Positions 10,793 through 23,262 of a stretch of DNA of 64,000 nucleotides are shown piece after piece. Made by a program: the position numbers and the translations under genes. Every line of letters begins with the position of its first letter. The first letter of the stretch is position 1. Source of the DNA: Piromyces finnis (Eukaryota > Neocallimastigomycota > Neocallimastigomycetes > Neocallimastigales > Neocallimastigaceae); NCBI GenBank assembly GCA_002104945.1, contig MCFH01000079.1:124001-188000 (forward strand), written 5' to 3'. The notes beneath the pieces are model-generated. The model was not told where the DNA came from, did not search any database, and saw only the letters and a list, made by a program, of their open reading frames with translations.

Positions 10793-12304
10793 TTGAAGAC
10801 AAATTTATAATGAAATTTAATATATTTGTTTGTATTGTAATATTATAATATATTAAATTATTAACAAATTCAAAAAAACGTTTTTTTATATGTAACAATA
10901 AACTCTATTAATTAATGTTTTTAATATCTCAAAAAAAAATGTTTATATTGTCAAATAAATTAATAATATATAAATTAAAACTTAATTACTATTTTTTAGT
11001 ATTAAACATGACTATTCATCAATAGAATATAAGTATTATTATATTATATTAGGTTGATAATAATAATTTATTTTATAATATATTATAATATATAATCTAA
11101 TTATATTTATTTTATTAATGGTGGTGTAATTATTGTTTTAATTCATTTATAATCAATACATTACATAAATATTAATGTAATATATATGTGGCTATTTGTG
11201 GCTCGATAATGCTTAATTATAAAAAGATGGTCCATGAATAGACTAGAATTATTATGTTTTTAAAATACGAGAAAAAATTTTATGTTATATTTTTAACTAC
11301 CATCCAAATTACCATTTAAACAATAAAATGAATATTTATCTAATTCTTTATTTCTTTATTTTCTATATATAGTTGTTATTATCTTTAATTATAATGTATT
11401 ATTAATAATTAAAAAGTGGATAAAAATTGATATATAAAAAATTAATTTGCAAATGATAGATTCCGTAAATGGAAGTCAAAAAAATTAAAAAAAAAATTGT
11501 CTATATAAGGAAATATCTTAAAATTCTAAATTAAAAATTTTTTATAAAAAACTGGTAATTTCAAATGCATTTTAAATAGATTAGGAGAAGGAGGAAGGAT
11601 CGCTGCACTGAGGTAAGGAGGATTGTTTTAGCTATTATCATTTAATAATTACATTGCTTTAAATGATAATAATTAGTTTATCATATTGAATGATAATAAA
11701 ACAAGCATTTTTTCTTAAATATAACATACATTAATAATTTAAATTTTCGGGATATATAAAAATTTAATTAATAAAAATTATTAAAAAAATAATTATTAAA
11801 TTTAAATTATTATTATTATTTTATTTCCATTCATTTGATATAGCTCAATATGAGTATATCGTTAAAGTGTAAAGTTTTTATTTTATAAGTTAATTTTTTA
11901 ATATATGTTTTTTATCCATTTAAAAAAGTAATAAATCATTAATATGGTAATTTTATAGGAAAATAAAAATGTATTCATCCCATTAACAATAAAAATATTA
12001 ATTTCACTAGAAACTTCAAATTAATTAGATATAGTATTGAAAAAAAAAAAAATAAAAAACACTTTATTAATATACAATATATTTCATACTACTATAAATA
12101 CTATTTATATATTTATACATAAAAAAAAAAAAGAAAATAATAATAAACCCAACAGTTAAAGAATTTATATGACACATTATTTTATTTTTTACTCATAATT
12201 ATATAGCGTTTAACATGTAATATTAATAAACTTTTTTTTTATGTATACATATTATAAAGGCAAGCTATTTAAAGGAAAATAATATTATAAAGGTAAATTT
12301 AAAG
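10793..12304. other. Intergenic with a short purine-rich patch
   Basis: AT-rich DNA without a supportable frame. A more complex patch lies at 11580-11625 (GGAGAAGGAGGAAGGATCG onwards) and is followed by inverted ATTATCATTT/AAATGATAAT arms near 11635-11672. I cannot assign either. The first exon and start codon of the next gene may lie here. Confidence 0.4.
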
Positions 12305-13192
12305 AAAATTTTTGTATTGTGTATAGTGGGAATAGTAACAGTATTAGTTACCATAATATATTTAATGTGTTCATCTAAAAAATCTTCGTATGTACCAACC
12401 ATTGGTTATGATGCTAAAAATAATCCATCAAAAAAATGTTTAGGAGGATGGTTTTATAAAATTCATACCAAATCTGCAAAAGAAAATGCTGCATTTGCTA
12501 AAAAGCATAATTGGAATTATGTTCTTTTAACATCAAATGTAAACTCTGAATATTCAAGAGAACTTTTAGTTAATAATACCAGAGCATTTAGAGAACAAGG
12601 GATAGCCGTTCATATTATGTGTTTAGAAGATACATTTTATATCGATAATCCTATTACTGCCTATAATGAAATATCTTCCATTTTAAATTTTGTTAATGAA
12701 CAACAATTGGATATTCAAGGAATACATATTGATTGTGAACCTCACGCCAAAAAAGAATGGAAAGATGCAGGAACTGAAGAAAGAAATGTTATATTTAAAC
12801 ATTATCTTGAAGTTATAGAATATGGAAGAAAAGCAATTAATGAAATTAGACCAGATACTACTTATTCTGGTGCAGTTGCTTGGTGGTATTCAAGTATAAC
12901 GAAAAAAAATGAATTAGAATACGGAAGAGGATATGATCTAGTGAATAAGGATAGATTTGATTTTATTTTCCCGATGATTTATGATGGTGCTGGTGGTACA
13001 GTTGATAAAGTAATAAGTCGTTCAGAAGATTATATAACAGATAATGCTGCTACTGTTATTGGAATTGCTATTTCTGATTATGATAATGCCTCATTTAACG
13101 CTATTATTCAAAGTATTACAAATATTAGAGGTGAAAGTGACTATTTTAATGGAATTTCAGTTTTTGCTAATCACTTATATTCAGACTGGTAA
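12305..13192 (+). CDS. Membrane-anchored TIM-barrel glycoside-hydrolase-like protein (5' end unresolved)
   Basis: The frame is open up to the TAA at 13190-13192. Its first visible residues form a signal anchor (KKIFVLCIVGIVTVLVTIIY, then LMCSSKKSS). About 270 residues with TIM-barrel character follow: GGWFYKIHTKSAKENAAFAK, a strand plus acidic motif QGIHIDCEPH (Asp and Glu placed as in GH18-type barrels), then AVAWWYSS, a later strand FDFIFPMIYDGAGG, and GISVFANHLY at the end. Bacterial and fungal hypothetical proteins with GIHxDxEP motifs share this plan; the catalytic function is inferred, not shown. No ATG precedes the anchor in frame, so a short upstream exon must exist, or translation starts at the ATG at 12365 without the anchor. 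The body is intronless, unlike its neighbours, which fits acquisition from bacteria. Confidence 0.7.
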   Translation, partial: KIFVLCIVGIVTVLVTIIYLMCSSKKSSYVPTIGYDAKNNPSKKCLGGWFYKIHTKSAKENAAFAKKHNWNYVLLTSNVNSEYSRELLVNNTRAFREQGIAVHIMCLEDTFYIDNPITAYNEISSILNFVNEQQLDIQGIHIDCEPHAKKEWKDAGTEERNVIFKHYLEVIEYGRKAINEIRPDTTYSGAVAWWYSSITKKNELEYGRGYDLVNKDRFDFIFPMIYDGAGGTVDKVISRSEDYITDNAATVIGIAISDYDNASFNAIIQSITNIRGESDYFNGISVFANHLYSDW

Positions 13193-14549
13193 ATATAATA
13201 TTTCAATATGTAACAGGAGTAAAAAAAAATCAATTTTTATTAGTTTTATTTCAAGTAAAAAAAATATACAGGTATCTTAATTTTAAATATTTCAATTATA
13301 TAAAGATAAAATAATAAAAAATAAGCTTTTAATAACATATTTTAGTTTTACTTTTTTTCAAATAATATTTTACATTTTAATACAAAAAAAAATTACATAT
13401 GGAGTTGTATAAATTTAATACAATATATATAGATACAAATAAAATATATTGTTTTAAAACTCATTTCTTTTTTTATTATTATTCTTTTATTTTTTTATAT
13501 TATCCTTTGTTACAAACAATTAATCCTTTATTTGTATAGTGACATAAATTCTAAACTATTGACATTTTTATACTAAAAAAAAAAAAAAATAAGAATTTAA
13601 TTAGTAAATGATTAATGATAGTTTGTTTTATTAACAATAAAATATAAACTTATAATTGAAGAGGATTATTTATAACACATATAACCATTTATCAAAAAAA
13701 AAAAGCAAAAGCAAAAGCAAAAGCAATCATTTCTTAATATTTCAATATTTATTTAAAAATATATTCAAACTAATGCTTATTTTTTTTAGAAATTAAATAG
13801 TTTCTTATATTTGTCTTTTTTTTTTCTAATATAAGCAACACCTAAATTAGTTCTCTATTTTAATAACTAAAAAAAATAAAAGTATAAACTGTTAATAATT
13901 ATTTAACTTTTTATCAAATTAAATATTTTTTTTGAAATTATAAAAAAAATTAAGCTTTTGATAATATTTAAATGTTAAGTACATGTTAGGTTCTTTTTAA
14001 AAATAATAATAATTATGATTATTTTGAATTTTTTGTTTAATTACTCTTTTTCATATCATTATTCTTAATAATTGAAGATAAAAGCTTAAAATATATAAAA
14101 TATGTAGATTTAACAAAAAACTTTATTTTTTTTTTATTATTTCAATAAAAAGAAATAAAAAAATATAAATTTTAAAAAAAAATTTGAAAAAACAAACTAA
14201 TTTTGTAAAAGTATAATTAAAACTTTTAAATTATAAATATGACTTTTTTTCATATTATATAATTGATAAATAGACAGCCAATAGTATTATATAAAATTAG
14301 AAACAATACAAATTGAAATATAATAAATATACAAAAAGAAAAAAAAATATTACTTTTATAATCTTTTAAACTTAATCCAGTAATCTAGTAACTCTTTTTC
14401 CCTCGCTTATATAGCACTTTTCATCATTTAATATATTTATATATATAATCAATTCATAAATAAATAGAATTAAAATTTATAAAGAAAAAGGAGTGACACC
14501 TAGTTATAAGCAACTTATATTATTTACTAGAAGCATAATCTTATATAAA
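13193..14549. other. Intergenic, AT-rich, with a short (AAAAGC)n tract
   Basis: No coding frame is supportable. A 6-bp repeat (AAAAGC, four copies) lies near 13700-13726. The rest is A/T runs. Confidence 0.5.
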
Positions 14550-14714
14550 ATGATATTTAAATTAGGATATTTTATTCTTTCAATTATTCAATTCATAGGA
14601 TGGGAAATTCAATTTTTCAACGGAATATATTTAGAAGAAAAGAATAATAAAAATTTTGGAGTTCTAAGTAATATTTTTATATCCTTTACATATTTTAAAT
14701 CATTAATAAATTGA
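14550..14714 (+). other. Short hydrophobic ORF, possible gene remnant
   Basis: From the ATG at 14550 the frame reads MIFKLGYFILSIIQFIGWEI and continues with a polar stretch to a stop at 14712-14714. A donor-like GTAATA at 14668 and a T-tract acceptor near 14743 could add about 11 residues before a stop. It cannot simply be exon 1 of the next gene: no AG lies between about 14940 and 15188, and an in-frame TGA sits just before the ATG at 15091. It may be a decayed membrane-protein exon. Confidence is low. Confidence 0.2.
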
Positions 14715-14817
14715 TTTTATCATTCTTTTTTTTTTTTTTTTTTAGATATTGAAATACTCATTATAATAAAAGATATATAAAGTTTACTAGAGAAATCTTA
14801 AACATTTATTCTTAACT

Positions 14818-14936
14818 TTTTTTTTTCAATAATTTTTATTTTATATCTTCTTTCATATTATTTTAAAAAATATGTCTTTTTTTCAATAATTTTTTATTTT
14901 ATATCTTCTTTCATATTATTTTAAAAAATATGTCTT
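14818..14936. repeat. Tandem duplication of ~58 bp
   Basis: Two adjacent copies of a T-rich unit ending TTTTAAAAAATATGTCTT lie just upstream of the membrane-protein gene; they differ only in the length of T runs. Confidence 0.8.
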
Positions 14937-15090
14937 ATAACATTATGGAATACTATTTTAAATATGAATAATATTATTATTATCATAATAATTAATAAAT
15001 ATGGATCATCAATTCTTTATTTGAATAATGGATTTATAATACCTCTAATAAATATAAATATTGACTTGAAAAATAAAATAATATGAATGA

Positions 15091-16526
15091 ATGAATTATA
15101 AAATTATTATAATTATGCCTATATTTCAATACGTCTTTATCACATATGTATTATGTCATGGATTATGTTGGTATATTCTCATCTTTGGAGATACTTTTTC
15201 AACAAAAATACATGAATGTCAATGTATTAAATATCTTTTTAAAACAACAAAGTATTGTCTACAAGATTTAGGATATTATTCAAGAAGTGTTTTGTCAAAG
15301 TAAAATTCTAAAAAAAAAAACAATATAAGCATAATTCAATAGTATTAATAAAAGAATTATTCCAACATATTAATATTGACTATGATATATAATATATTTA
15401 TATGTAGTTGTGCTTTATTCATCGTTATGTCAATGTGTATTTCATCAGTTAATTTAGCTTTTAGTGGAGCAAATCTCTTTCAAAGTTTAAAGAGTAAGAT
15501 TTTTAAAAAAAAAAAATAATAAATATTAAAAAGAAAAACCTACAATATATATAATTTTTTTTAATTTACTAAGAAAATAATAAAATAAATTGCTAATATT
15601 ACCTATAAATATTTTAACTATAAAGGAGAATATGAAAGAAAAACTAATCCGGAACTTTCAGAAATGCCAGGATTTATAGTATCTGCTATTACCTTGAGTT
15701 CTATTTTTTTTACATTAGCCCTTTTCTCTTTTATAATATTATCAAGTCTTATCCTCGATATAGCTTATCAAGGTATAAAAGAGTGTTTTCCTTTGTACAT
15801 TAATAATCATGAATAAAAAAATGCATGTAATAATATATAATCAAATAACTAATTTATTTTTAATATATAAAAATAGTATATAACACAGAACCATGTACTG
15901 AATGTGGTATTAATGGATATTGTAGTTCAAAAGTAAATAATACCATATTTTTAATTATCATTTACAAAAAAAAAAAATGCATGATTTTAATAAACTTTTA
16001 TATATTAATTCATTCTATTTTAATGTATATCTTTATAAAAAAAAAAGTTAAAAATTAAAAGAGATCAAGAAACATGGAAAGTCAAAAGAAGAATTCATCT
16101 TTTTACTTCAGCATTTTTTGGAAAAGAATTTGCAAATTCAATTATTCCTTTTGATGAAGACACTGTTAAATTTGGTAAACTTTATATAAATAATTATTGT
16201 TAAAATTATAAATATATAGAAAAACAGTATATTAACAAAAATATTCAAATTTTGTTTTTATTTTTCATATAGATTTAGTATACAATAAAAATGAAACCCT
16301 TAATAATGGTAATGATAGTTTAAAAAAAAAAAGAGTGAAATATTATTTTTTTAATTAATAAAAAAAAATATGCACATCAAAGTAATATCGAAACTAATGT
16401 CAATGTTTTTTATTGTTATTATTATAAAAAACTATAGAAATGAGTAAAATTAACAATGAAGCCTACCTCCAATATTATAAACCAGAAAATATTGTTGTTT
16501 CTTACTCCAATGATAAAACATTATAA
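15091..16526 (+). CDS. Multi-pass membrane protein of unknown function, 249 aa, seven exons
   Basis: My exon model is 15091-15299, 15408-15493, 15626-15772, 15877-15932, 16048-16174, 16273-16308 and 16438-16526. All junctions are GT-AG, all phases agree, and the 750-nt CDS ends in TAA. An in-frame TGA directly precedes the ATG, which supports this start. The product has three hydrophobic segments, at about residues 10-33 (FITYVLCHGLCWYILIFG), 70-92 (CALFIVMSMCISSVNLAF) and 115-147 (FIVSAITLSSIFFTLALFSF). A Cys cluster (PCTECGINGYC) and a polar tail with a basic patch (WKVKRRIHLF) follow. The tail most likely faces the cytoplasm or lumen as one soluble domain. I do not recognise the family; four-span fungal proteins such as SUR7/PalI are an alternative, but no diagnostic motif is present. 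Confidence 0.65.
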
Positions 16527-17141
16527 TTAAAAAAGCATTTAATTTTTTTTTACTCCCTACTCCCATTTTAAAAATTTTCTTCTTCAATAACTTTTATTTA
16601 TTGTATATATTTCTATTAATTATTTCATTACCTATTATCATTATAAAAATAAAGTGTAGGAGAAAAGCGATTCATAAATATATAAAATTATATCTAAATC
16701 ATCATTTATTAAATAAAATCAATCTATACAAATTGTTAAATTTAAATGTTTTGATTATTTTATGTGTTAAGCATCCATGATGTCTGTCCAAAGATATATA
16801 TATATATAAATTCCTTTTTAATATTATATCTGTTTTTTTAAAAGTGGTATATAAAAAATAGGTTAGATTTATTAAATTATTATTAATATTAGTATTGATA
16901 TAAAAGCCACAAATGCACACTATTTTTGTATTTCTAGTTTTTCTATATAAAGATATATAATGAATCAGCCACAATATATTAGATTTTATATTATTTAATA
17001 ATTTGTAATTAAGAAAAGATAAAAATTTAATTAAATAATTTTAATAATTTGTATTCATAAAATAACTTTAAAAGTCAATAAGCAAAAAAAAGAAATTAAA
17101 ATAAAATAAAAAAAAAAAAAAATAATAAAAGTAAAAATAAG
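16527..17141. other. Intergenic, AT-rich
   Basis: About 600 bp between the membrane-protein gene and p47. The A-rich run directly before the ATG at 17142 is likely the 5' leader of p47. I see no other feature. Confidence 0.5.
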
Positions 17142-19748
17142 ATGGATCACAGTAATGAAATTCAAACTTTTGTTTCTATTGCTCAATGTTCTGAAGAACA
17201 AGGTTTATACATTATAAATTAAAATATTTCTTTAAATGAGTTGTCCATTAGATTTTTAACATTTAAAAAAAAAAAGGAAAAACTTATTATAATATGTTTA
17301 AATAACATATAACATATGTTAACTACTTTTTCATATAATAAGCATTAACTATTTTAAAATATGACAATAATTAAATACTATCAATATTTAATAAAAATCA
17401 ACAATTTATTATTAAATTAAATTTTATTCAAAGTCATATAAATATTTATCTATATATAAAAAAAAAATATTAATTATATACACAACTTTTTTTATGTAAT
17501 TTAGCAAGAGAATGTTTAGAAAAATATGATTGGGATCTTAATGTAATTTCAATATAATAACATAAATTTAATATTATATTAATATATTCTTAATAATAAT
17601 AAATATTTGAAATATCTAATTATCGATATATTATAAATAAAAATTTTAATCTTTTTTACAGGAAGCTTTAAACCATTTTGATTACTCTCAACATTCAACT
17701 AAAAAAACATCTTCTCAAAGGTATTTTTAAAGTTTAAATTTAAGTAACCTATGTATTATTAATAAAATCAAATTTCTATTTAAAAATATAAATTAGATAT
17801 ATATTAATAAATTTTATTTTATATTTCATTTCCTATATCATATACATAATATTGTTTTGAAACATTTTGAAAAAAAAAAAAAAAAGTTACTACCAAACCA
17901 ACAAATTCGCCACTTTAGATAGTTTCAGACAACAACAAAATTCTAATAATGATAATAACGATAATAAACAAAATTACTTTGCTGGTGGAGAACACTCGTA
18001 AATTTCCAATTCTATACATATAAAATGACAAAAGTGTTAAATTCAATAATTCTTTTCAAAAAAGTATACTTAATGAAAATTTTGTCTATTTATTATATAT
18101 AATCCATTTGTTTTTTATTTTATTAGAGGAATTCTTATGGAAGGTGGTGAAGGTAGTCATACCAACCGTTTATTAAAAAAGATTTTTGAACGTGCCACTC
18201 AGTAAATATATTTATTTTTATTTTTTTGATATTTATTTCAAAACACAAGAATTACTTATTTATTATTTAATACCCTTTCCTTTAAAAAAAAAAATCAATA
18301 CCATTTTATTAATCAATATTTATAAAAATGATATTCTAATTTAAATATAAATATTCAATTTTGATAGAGGTGGAAAAGCCAAGGCTGATGAAGAACAAGA
18401 AGAATTACCACAAGAACCAGAAAGATTCACCGGTGGTGGTAATTAACTATATTAAGAGTTATTTATATAAATTCTAATAGAAAAAAAAAAAAAAAAAATA
18501 TTAATATTCTTTTATTATATAAAATTATAAAATTGAAATTTATTTTTAAAGGCTATAAATTAGGTAGTGATCAAGTAGATAGTGAATACTTTGGTGCTAC
18601 ATCTACAAATAAACCAAAACAAGAAAAGGTATTTAAATAGAATTTATTTTAATAATTTTGATAAAGTGATATGTATATTATTTTGTTATTTCTCTAACTT
18701 GAGAGTATATAAAATAAAAAAAGGTAAAACGTATGATTACTTTCTGGAAGAATGGTTTCAGTATTGATGACGGACCATTAATGGATTATGAAAGTCACAA
18801 AAATGTTTTAGAAAACTTAGAAAAAGGGTATAAAAATAAAATTATCATTTCTATAAATACTCTCTATCATTAAATCTATATATTTTAAGATTGTAGATTG
18901 ATTAATATAGTTGAGATAAAGCTTAAATAGTTAAAAAAAAAATACCTAATGATTATATATTATTAATTCAAATATAAATAGTTACGCTCCAACTGATCTT
19001 TTCAATATTAAAAGAGGTGAAGAACTTTCAGTTGAAGTTTCACATCGTATGAGTGAAAATTACATTCCACCACCAACAAAGTTAAAGCCATTTGAAGGGG
19101 TTGGTCAAAAGTTAGGAAGGTAAGCGAGATAAATGAATTTAATTGTAAAAAAAAAAAATCATTACTCTCTAGTTTTCATTTATAATAATTTTTTTCCATA
19201 ATTATAAAAAAAATATGCCACAGTTATGTTCCAGGTGTTGATGTTTCAAGTCCACCACAACAACGTAAAGAAAGTCAATCAGAAACTAAAATTGAAGTTG
19301 ATGAAAGTCAACCAACCACTTCTCTTCAAATCCGTCTTTCAAATGGTTCAAGGTAAGCGATAAATATATATATATACAAAAGTCATTTTGTATTATATTC
19401 GTCAATATATGGCATATTTAATTATTTTTTTACCATTAATTTTTTTTTCCTTTTTTATGAAACAGAGAAATGGCTACTTTCAATCACACCCACACTGTTG
19501 GTGATGTCATGCAATACATCAAGAGGTAAAACATATTATTTATATTTCATAATCTATTCAATACAATAATATTTATATATTAAATAATTTTCTTTTTTTA
19601 TATATTATATTATTATATTAGTATTAATTCTGACGCAAGACCATTCATAATAAAAACTTCTTTCCCAAACAAGGAATATCGCGATGTTAACCAAACTTTA
19701 AAAGATGCTGATCTTTTAGATGCTGTTATTATTCAACATCACTTATAA
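17142..19748 (+). CDS. SHP1: p97/Cdc48 cofactor p47 (NSFL1C/Shp1), UBA-SEP-UBX, 349 aa, 12 exons
   Basis: Adaptor that links the AAA ATPase p97/Cdc48 to ubiquitinated substrates and to membrane fusion. The exons are 17142-17202, 17505-17542, 17662-17720, 17887-17997, 18127-18201, 18368-18438, 18552-18628, 18724-18827, 18982-19119, 19224-19352, 19466-19525 and 19622-19748; all junctions are GT-AG, all phases fit, and the total is 1050 nt. Domains: a UBA at about residues 5-43 ([20 protein letters not shown]), the family linker RFTGGGYKLGS, a SEP domain at about 165-235 ([15 protein letters not shown]), an SHP box FEGVGQKLG that binds the p97 N-domain, and a UBX at about 270-349 with the p47-type loop TSFPNKE in place of FPR. 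The length matches human p47 (370 aa). Exon lengths of 38-138 nt and introns of about 90-300 nt are typical of this window. Confidence 0.93.
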
Positions 19749-21650
19749 ATTTAATATAATATTATTTTTTGATTCATAAAAAATATTATTAATTTACATG
19801 ATTTTCAATAATTATCAACAATTATCAGTACCAGTAGTAATTCAAAAAAAAAAAAAAATACTATTACTATTATTTTGTATTTAAATTTATTCATAAATAA
19901 AAACTGCTCATATTATAAATTCAAAAAAAAAAAGAAATAACTAGTGAATAAATACATAAATTTATTTATTATCCTCATATTTTATGTATAAATCACATGG
20001 ATATTCTAAATTAAATTTTGTGTCACCATTATTTTAAGAAAGATGATGGTATTATCCACCTTGACACAAATTTTTTTAATGCTCTATAAAAAAAGAGAAT
20101 GTCGGATTAATTATTTTTAACCAATAATTATTTCCGTAAAATTCCGACCATACCTATTTATATTAAAAATGATGTTGAAAGAGTTTTTTTTTTTTTTTTT
20201 GTTATATAAAAGAAGATTTTTTTTGGTTTTTTTTTATCAGCATAATACTTTTAATTCTTTTTAAGAATAATAGGTTATAATGTTGTTATTATATAATATA
20301 AAGGCACCTTTTTATTCTAAATAATTTTATGCTTATGTATACATACTATTTATCTACTATGTATAGTATAGTAATAGCTAATAAGTCGTTATAGCATTAC
20401 CTTATTAAATTTAGTACATCATATTTAAAAAACAAATTTCTTTCCTTTAAATAAGAGTAATATTCATTATTTTGTTATTATGCTTTATAAAATATCAATT
20501 TTATATGAAAAAATCAACAAACTTATATTTTATTATATAATAGTAAATGCTGTTATCTTTGTTATCATACTTTATACAATAATATTCTTTTTTATTATTA
20601 TTATTAGTAGTAGTAGTATTATTATTCATTGAACTTTTATATCTTATTAATGCTTAATAACATTTTTCCTTTCTTTCTACTTCATCTCTTCTCCTACAGC
20701 TACGTCCAAGGCATGCATAGACTAAAACTCCGCTACTTTTACATTAAAAATTAATACATTAAAATGTATCAAATTTTGTTACATATTTTGTATTATGTAA
20801 TTGTAAAATGTATCATGTAATTGTAATATTTCCATTATTATTTGTTGTATTATCTCACTTTTTTTATTGATAATTACGGTATAATTAATTTTATTCAATC
20901 CCACCAATAATATTTAAATAATAAATTTTTTTTTATTTATATTAAATAGATTTATATATAGAATTGAATGTATATATAAAATCAATAGTAAAATGTAATA
21001 ATTAATACTTTTATATATGATTTAGTGATATGAAAAAAAAAATGTAATAAATATTTTTTTGTTTTGATTTTATTCTTTTTTGGTTATTTTTATTAAATAA
21101 TAATCATTATTACTTTTTTTTTTTTTCATTTAACCTTTTTTATACCTACTAACAAAAAAAAATTATTAATTATAAATGCATTTAATAATGTCAAACTTTT
21201 TGAATATATAAAATAAATAAATAAAAATGAATTAAAAAGAATTATTATTCTCATGTTATATATAGTCAATATGAGTTTTAAAAATGGTGTAGATATAGCA
21301 TTTTAATAATTATATTGATAGTAAAAATTAAGTGTATTATGAAATATCATTGATTCCTATATAAAAAATTATTCTCTTTTCTTCCTTTTAAAAAAAAATA
21401 ATATCAATAATATTATATTATATATTAATGATTTATCAATATTAGAATTGAATTTATTATATATGATTGTATATGTGTTTTAATATATTATCTTTGCATA
21501 TATAATATATTAATCAATTTAACTTTTTTTTTGGTAAAAAATTTTTCTATAAAAAAGAAATTTAGTTAAAATAAATCTTTTTTCTTTTCGTAATTTCATT
21601 AATAAAAAATATATTAATATTTTTTTAAATCGCCTTACCAAGTCATCAAA
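19749..21650. other. Intergenic, AT-rich, with inverted repeats near 20010-20150
   Basis: A 1.9-kb spacer between p47 and the succinyl-CoA synthetase gene. Two GC-richer hairpin-capable patches lie 260-400 bp after the p47 stop (listed separately). A patch at 20695-20740 (ACAGCTACGTCCAAGGCATG) is also less AT-rich but I cannot assign it. Confidence 0.5.
20011..20148. repeat. Two successive imperfect inverted repeats
   Basis: The first pair has arms TTTGTGTCA (about 20017-20025) and TGACACAAA (20062-20070), with nested ACCAT/ATGGT. The second pair has GTCGGA (20101-20106) and TCCGAC (20143-20148), with an inner AATTATT/AATAATT. They could form two stem-loops in RNA downstream of p47, or be a degraded short transposon. 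Confidence 0.5.
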
Positions 21651-23262
21651 ATGATTTCTGGCAACGTTCTCACTAAGACTTCAGGTAGAATATATGAAAG
21701 TTCAGAGATATATGGAGTGAAAGTTAAAGATGGAGAAGAGTTAAAAAAAAAAAAAAAAAGCAACAATTAAAAAATAGAATAGATAGTATACAATAAGTAA
21801 ATGAAATTGAATGTGAAATGAATAGATGATGTCATTTATTAATCAAAATATACATTTGGAATAAATAAATAATAAAAATAAATAAATAAGTGAAAAGGTG
21901 GAATGGAAATGTTTAATAAAAAGAATGAAAAATAATATGAATATGATCAAAAAAAAAAAAAACATTTTAAATAGAAATCTATATACTAAAATTGTATAAA
22001 TTATTTAAATATTTAGTCTCTACTTGCAAGAGATTATACTCTACTGCCTACGATGCTACCTTAAAGAACTTACTTATCAACAAGAACACTAAGGTCATCA
22101 CCCAAGGTTTCACTGGTAAACAAGTATGTAAAATAAAAAAAAAAAAAACATAGATTAATCAATCATTAAAAAAAAAAAAATCTAGATTCATTAATGAAAA
22201 TGTAATATATGTTAATCTTGTTAATGTTTAAAATATTATTTTAAAATAGGGTACTTTCCACGCCAAGAATGCCCTTGCTTACGGTACTAAGATGGTCGGT
22301 GGTGTTTCCCCAAAGAAGGCCGGTACCGTTCACTTAGGTCTTCCAGTCTTCAAGTCTGTTCAAGATGTAAGTTTTAAATATTATTAAAAATAAAAAGAAA
22401 AATTGATTATTAAATTGAAAAATATTAAATTTAAATAGGCTTGTGACAAGCTTCACCCAGATGCTTCCGTCATCTACGTCCCACCACCAGGTGCTGCTGC
22501 TGCTATCTTAGAAGCTATTGAAGCTGAAGTTCCATTAGTTGTTTGTATTACCGAAGGTATTCCACAACAAGATATGGTTAAGGTAAATTAAAAAAAATGA
22601 TATCTATATTATACATATTTAGTAAAGTAATTTTGAAAAAAGATTATTAAATATAACCATAAAATTTTTATGAATAGGTTGTTGATGCTCTTAACTCCCA
22701 AAACAAGTCTAGACTTGTTGGTCCAAACTGTCCAGGTGTCATTAAGGCTGAAGAATGTAAGATTGGTATTATGCCAGGTCACATTCACACCAAGGGTAAG
22801 ATCGGTATTGTTTCTCGTTCTGGTACTCTTACCTACGAAGCCGTCAACCAAACTACCAAGGCTGGTTTAGGTCAAACCTACTCCTTCGGTATTGGTGGTG
22901 ATCCATTCAACGGTACTAACTTCATTGATGCCCTCAAGATCTTCCTTGATGATGACAACACTGAAGGTATTGTCCTTATTGGTGAAATTGGTGGTTCTGC
23001 TGAAGAAGAAGCCTCTGAATTCCTTAAGCAATACAACCTTACCCGTAAGGTTCCAAAGCCAGTTGTTTCCTTCATTGCTGGTCGTACTGCTCCACCAGGC
23101 CGTCGTATGGGTCACGCTGGTGCCATTGTTGCTGGTGGTAAGGGTGGTGCTGACGACAAGGTCAAGGCTCTCCAATCCGCTGGTGTTGTTGTCTCCGCTT
23201 CCCCAGCTCAAATGGGTGTTAAGTTAAGAGAAACTATGCTTGCTCGTGGTTTAATCCATTAA
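21651..23262 (+). CDS. Succinyl-CoA synthetase (ADP/GDP-forming) alpha subunit, organelle-targeted, 328 aa, five exons
   Basis: Catalyses succinyl-CoA + phosphate + NDP to succinate + CoA + NTP with a beta subunit. In anaerobic fungi this occurs in the hydrogenosome. Exons are 21651-21684, 22017-22123, 22250-22366, 22439-22582 and 22678-23262; all phases fit (987 nt). The N-terminus ([11 protein letters not shown], then [10 protein letters not shown]) is Ser/Thr/Lys/Arg-rich without acids, a typical mitochondrial/hydrogenosomal presequence with probable cleavage near RLYS. The CoA-binding Rossmann part begins [16 protein letters not shown]. The later exons carry GPNCPGVI and [20 protein letters not shown]. 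The phosphorylated His is about H280 in [20 protein letters not shown]. Length matches the family. Codons are strongly biased to ACC, AAG, TCC and GGT, and the exons are far richer in GC than any neighbour, as expected for a highly expressed gene. Confidence 0.96.

Noticed and set aside
16702-16974. Minus-strand 90-aa frame between the membrane gene and p47
   Set aside because: It is Asn/Ile/Tyr-rich, lacks any motif and overlaps the expected p47 promoter side.
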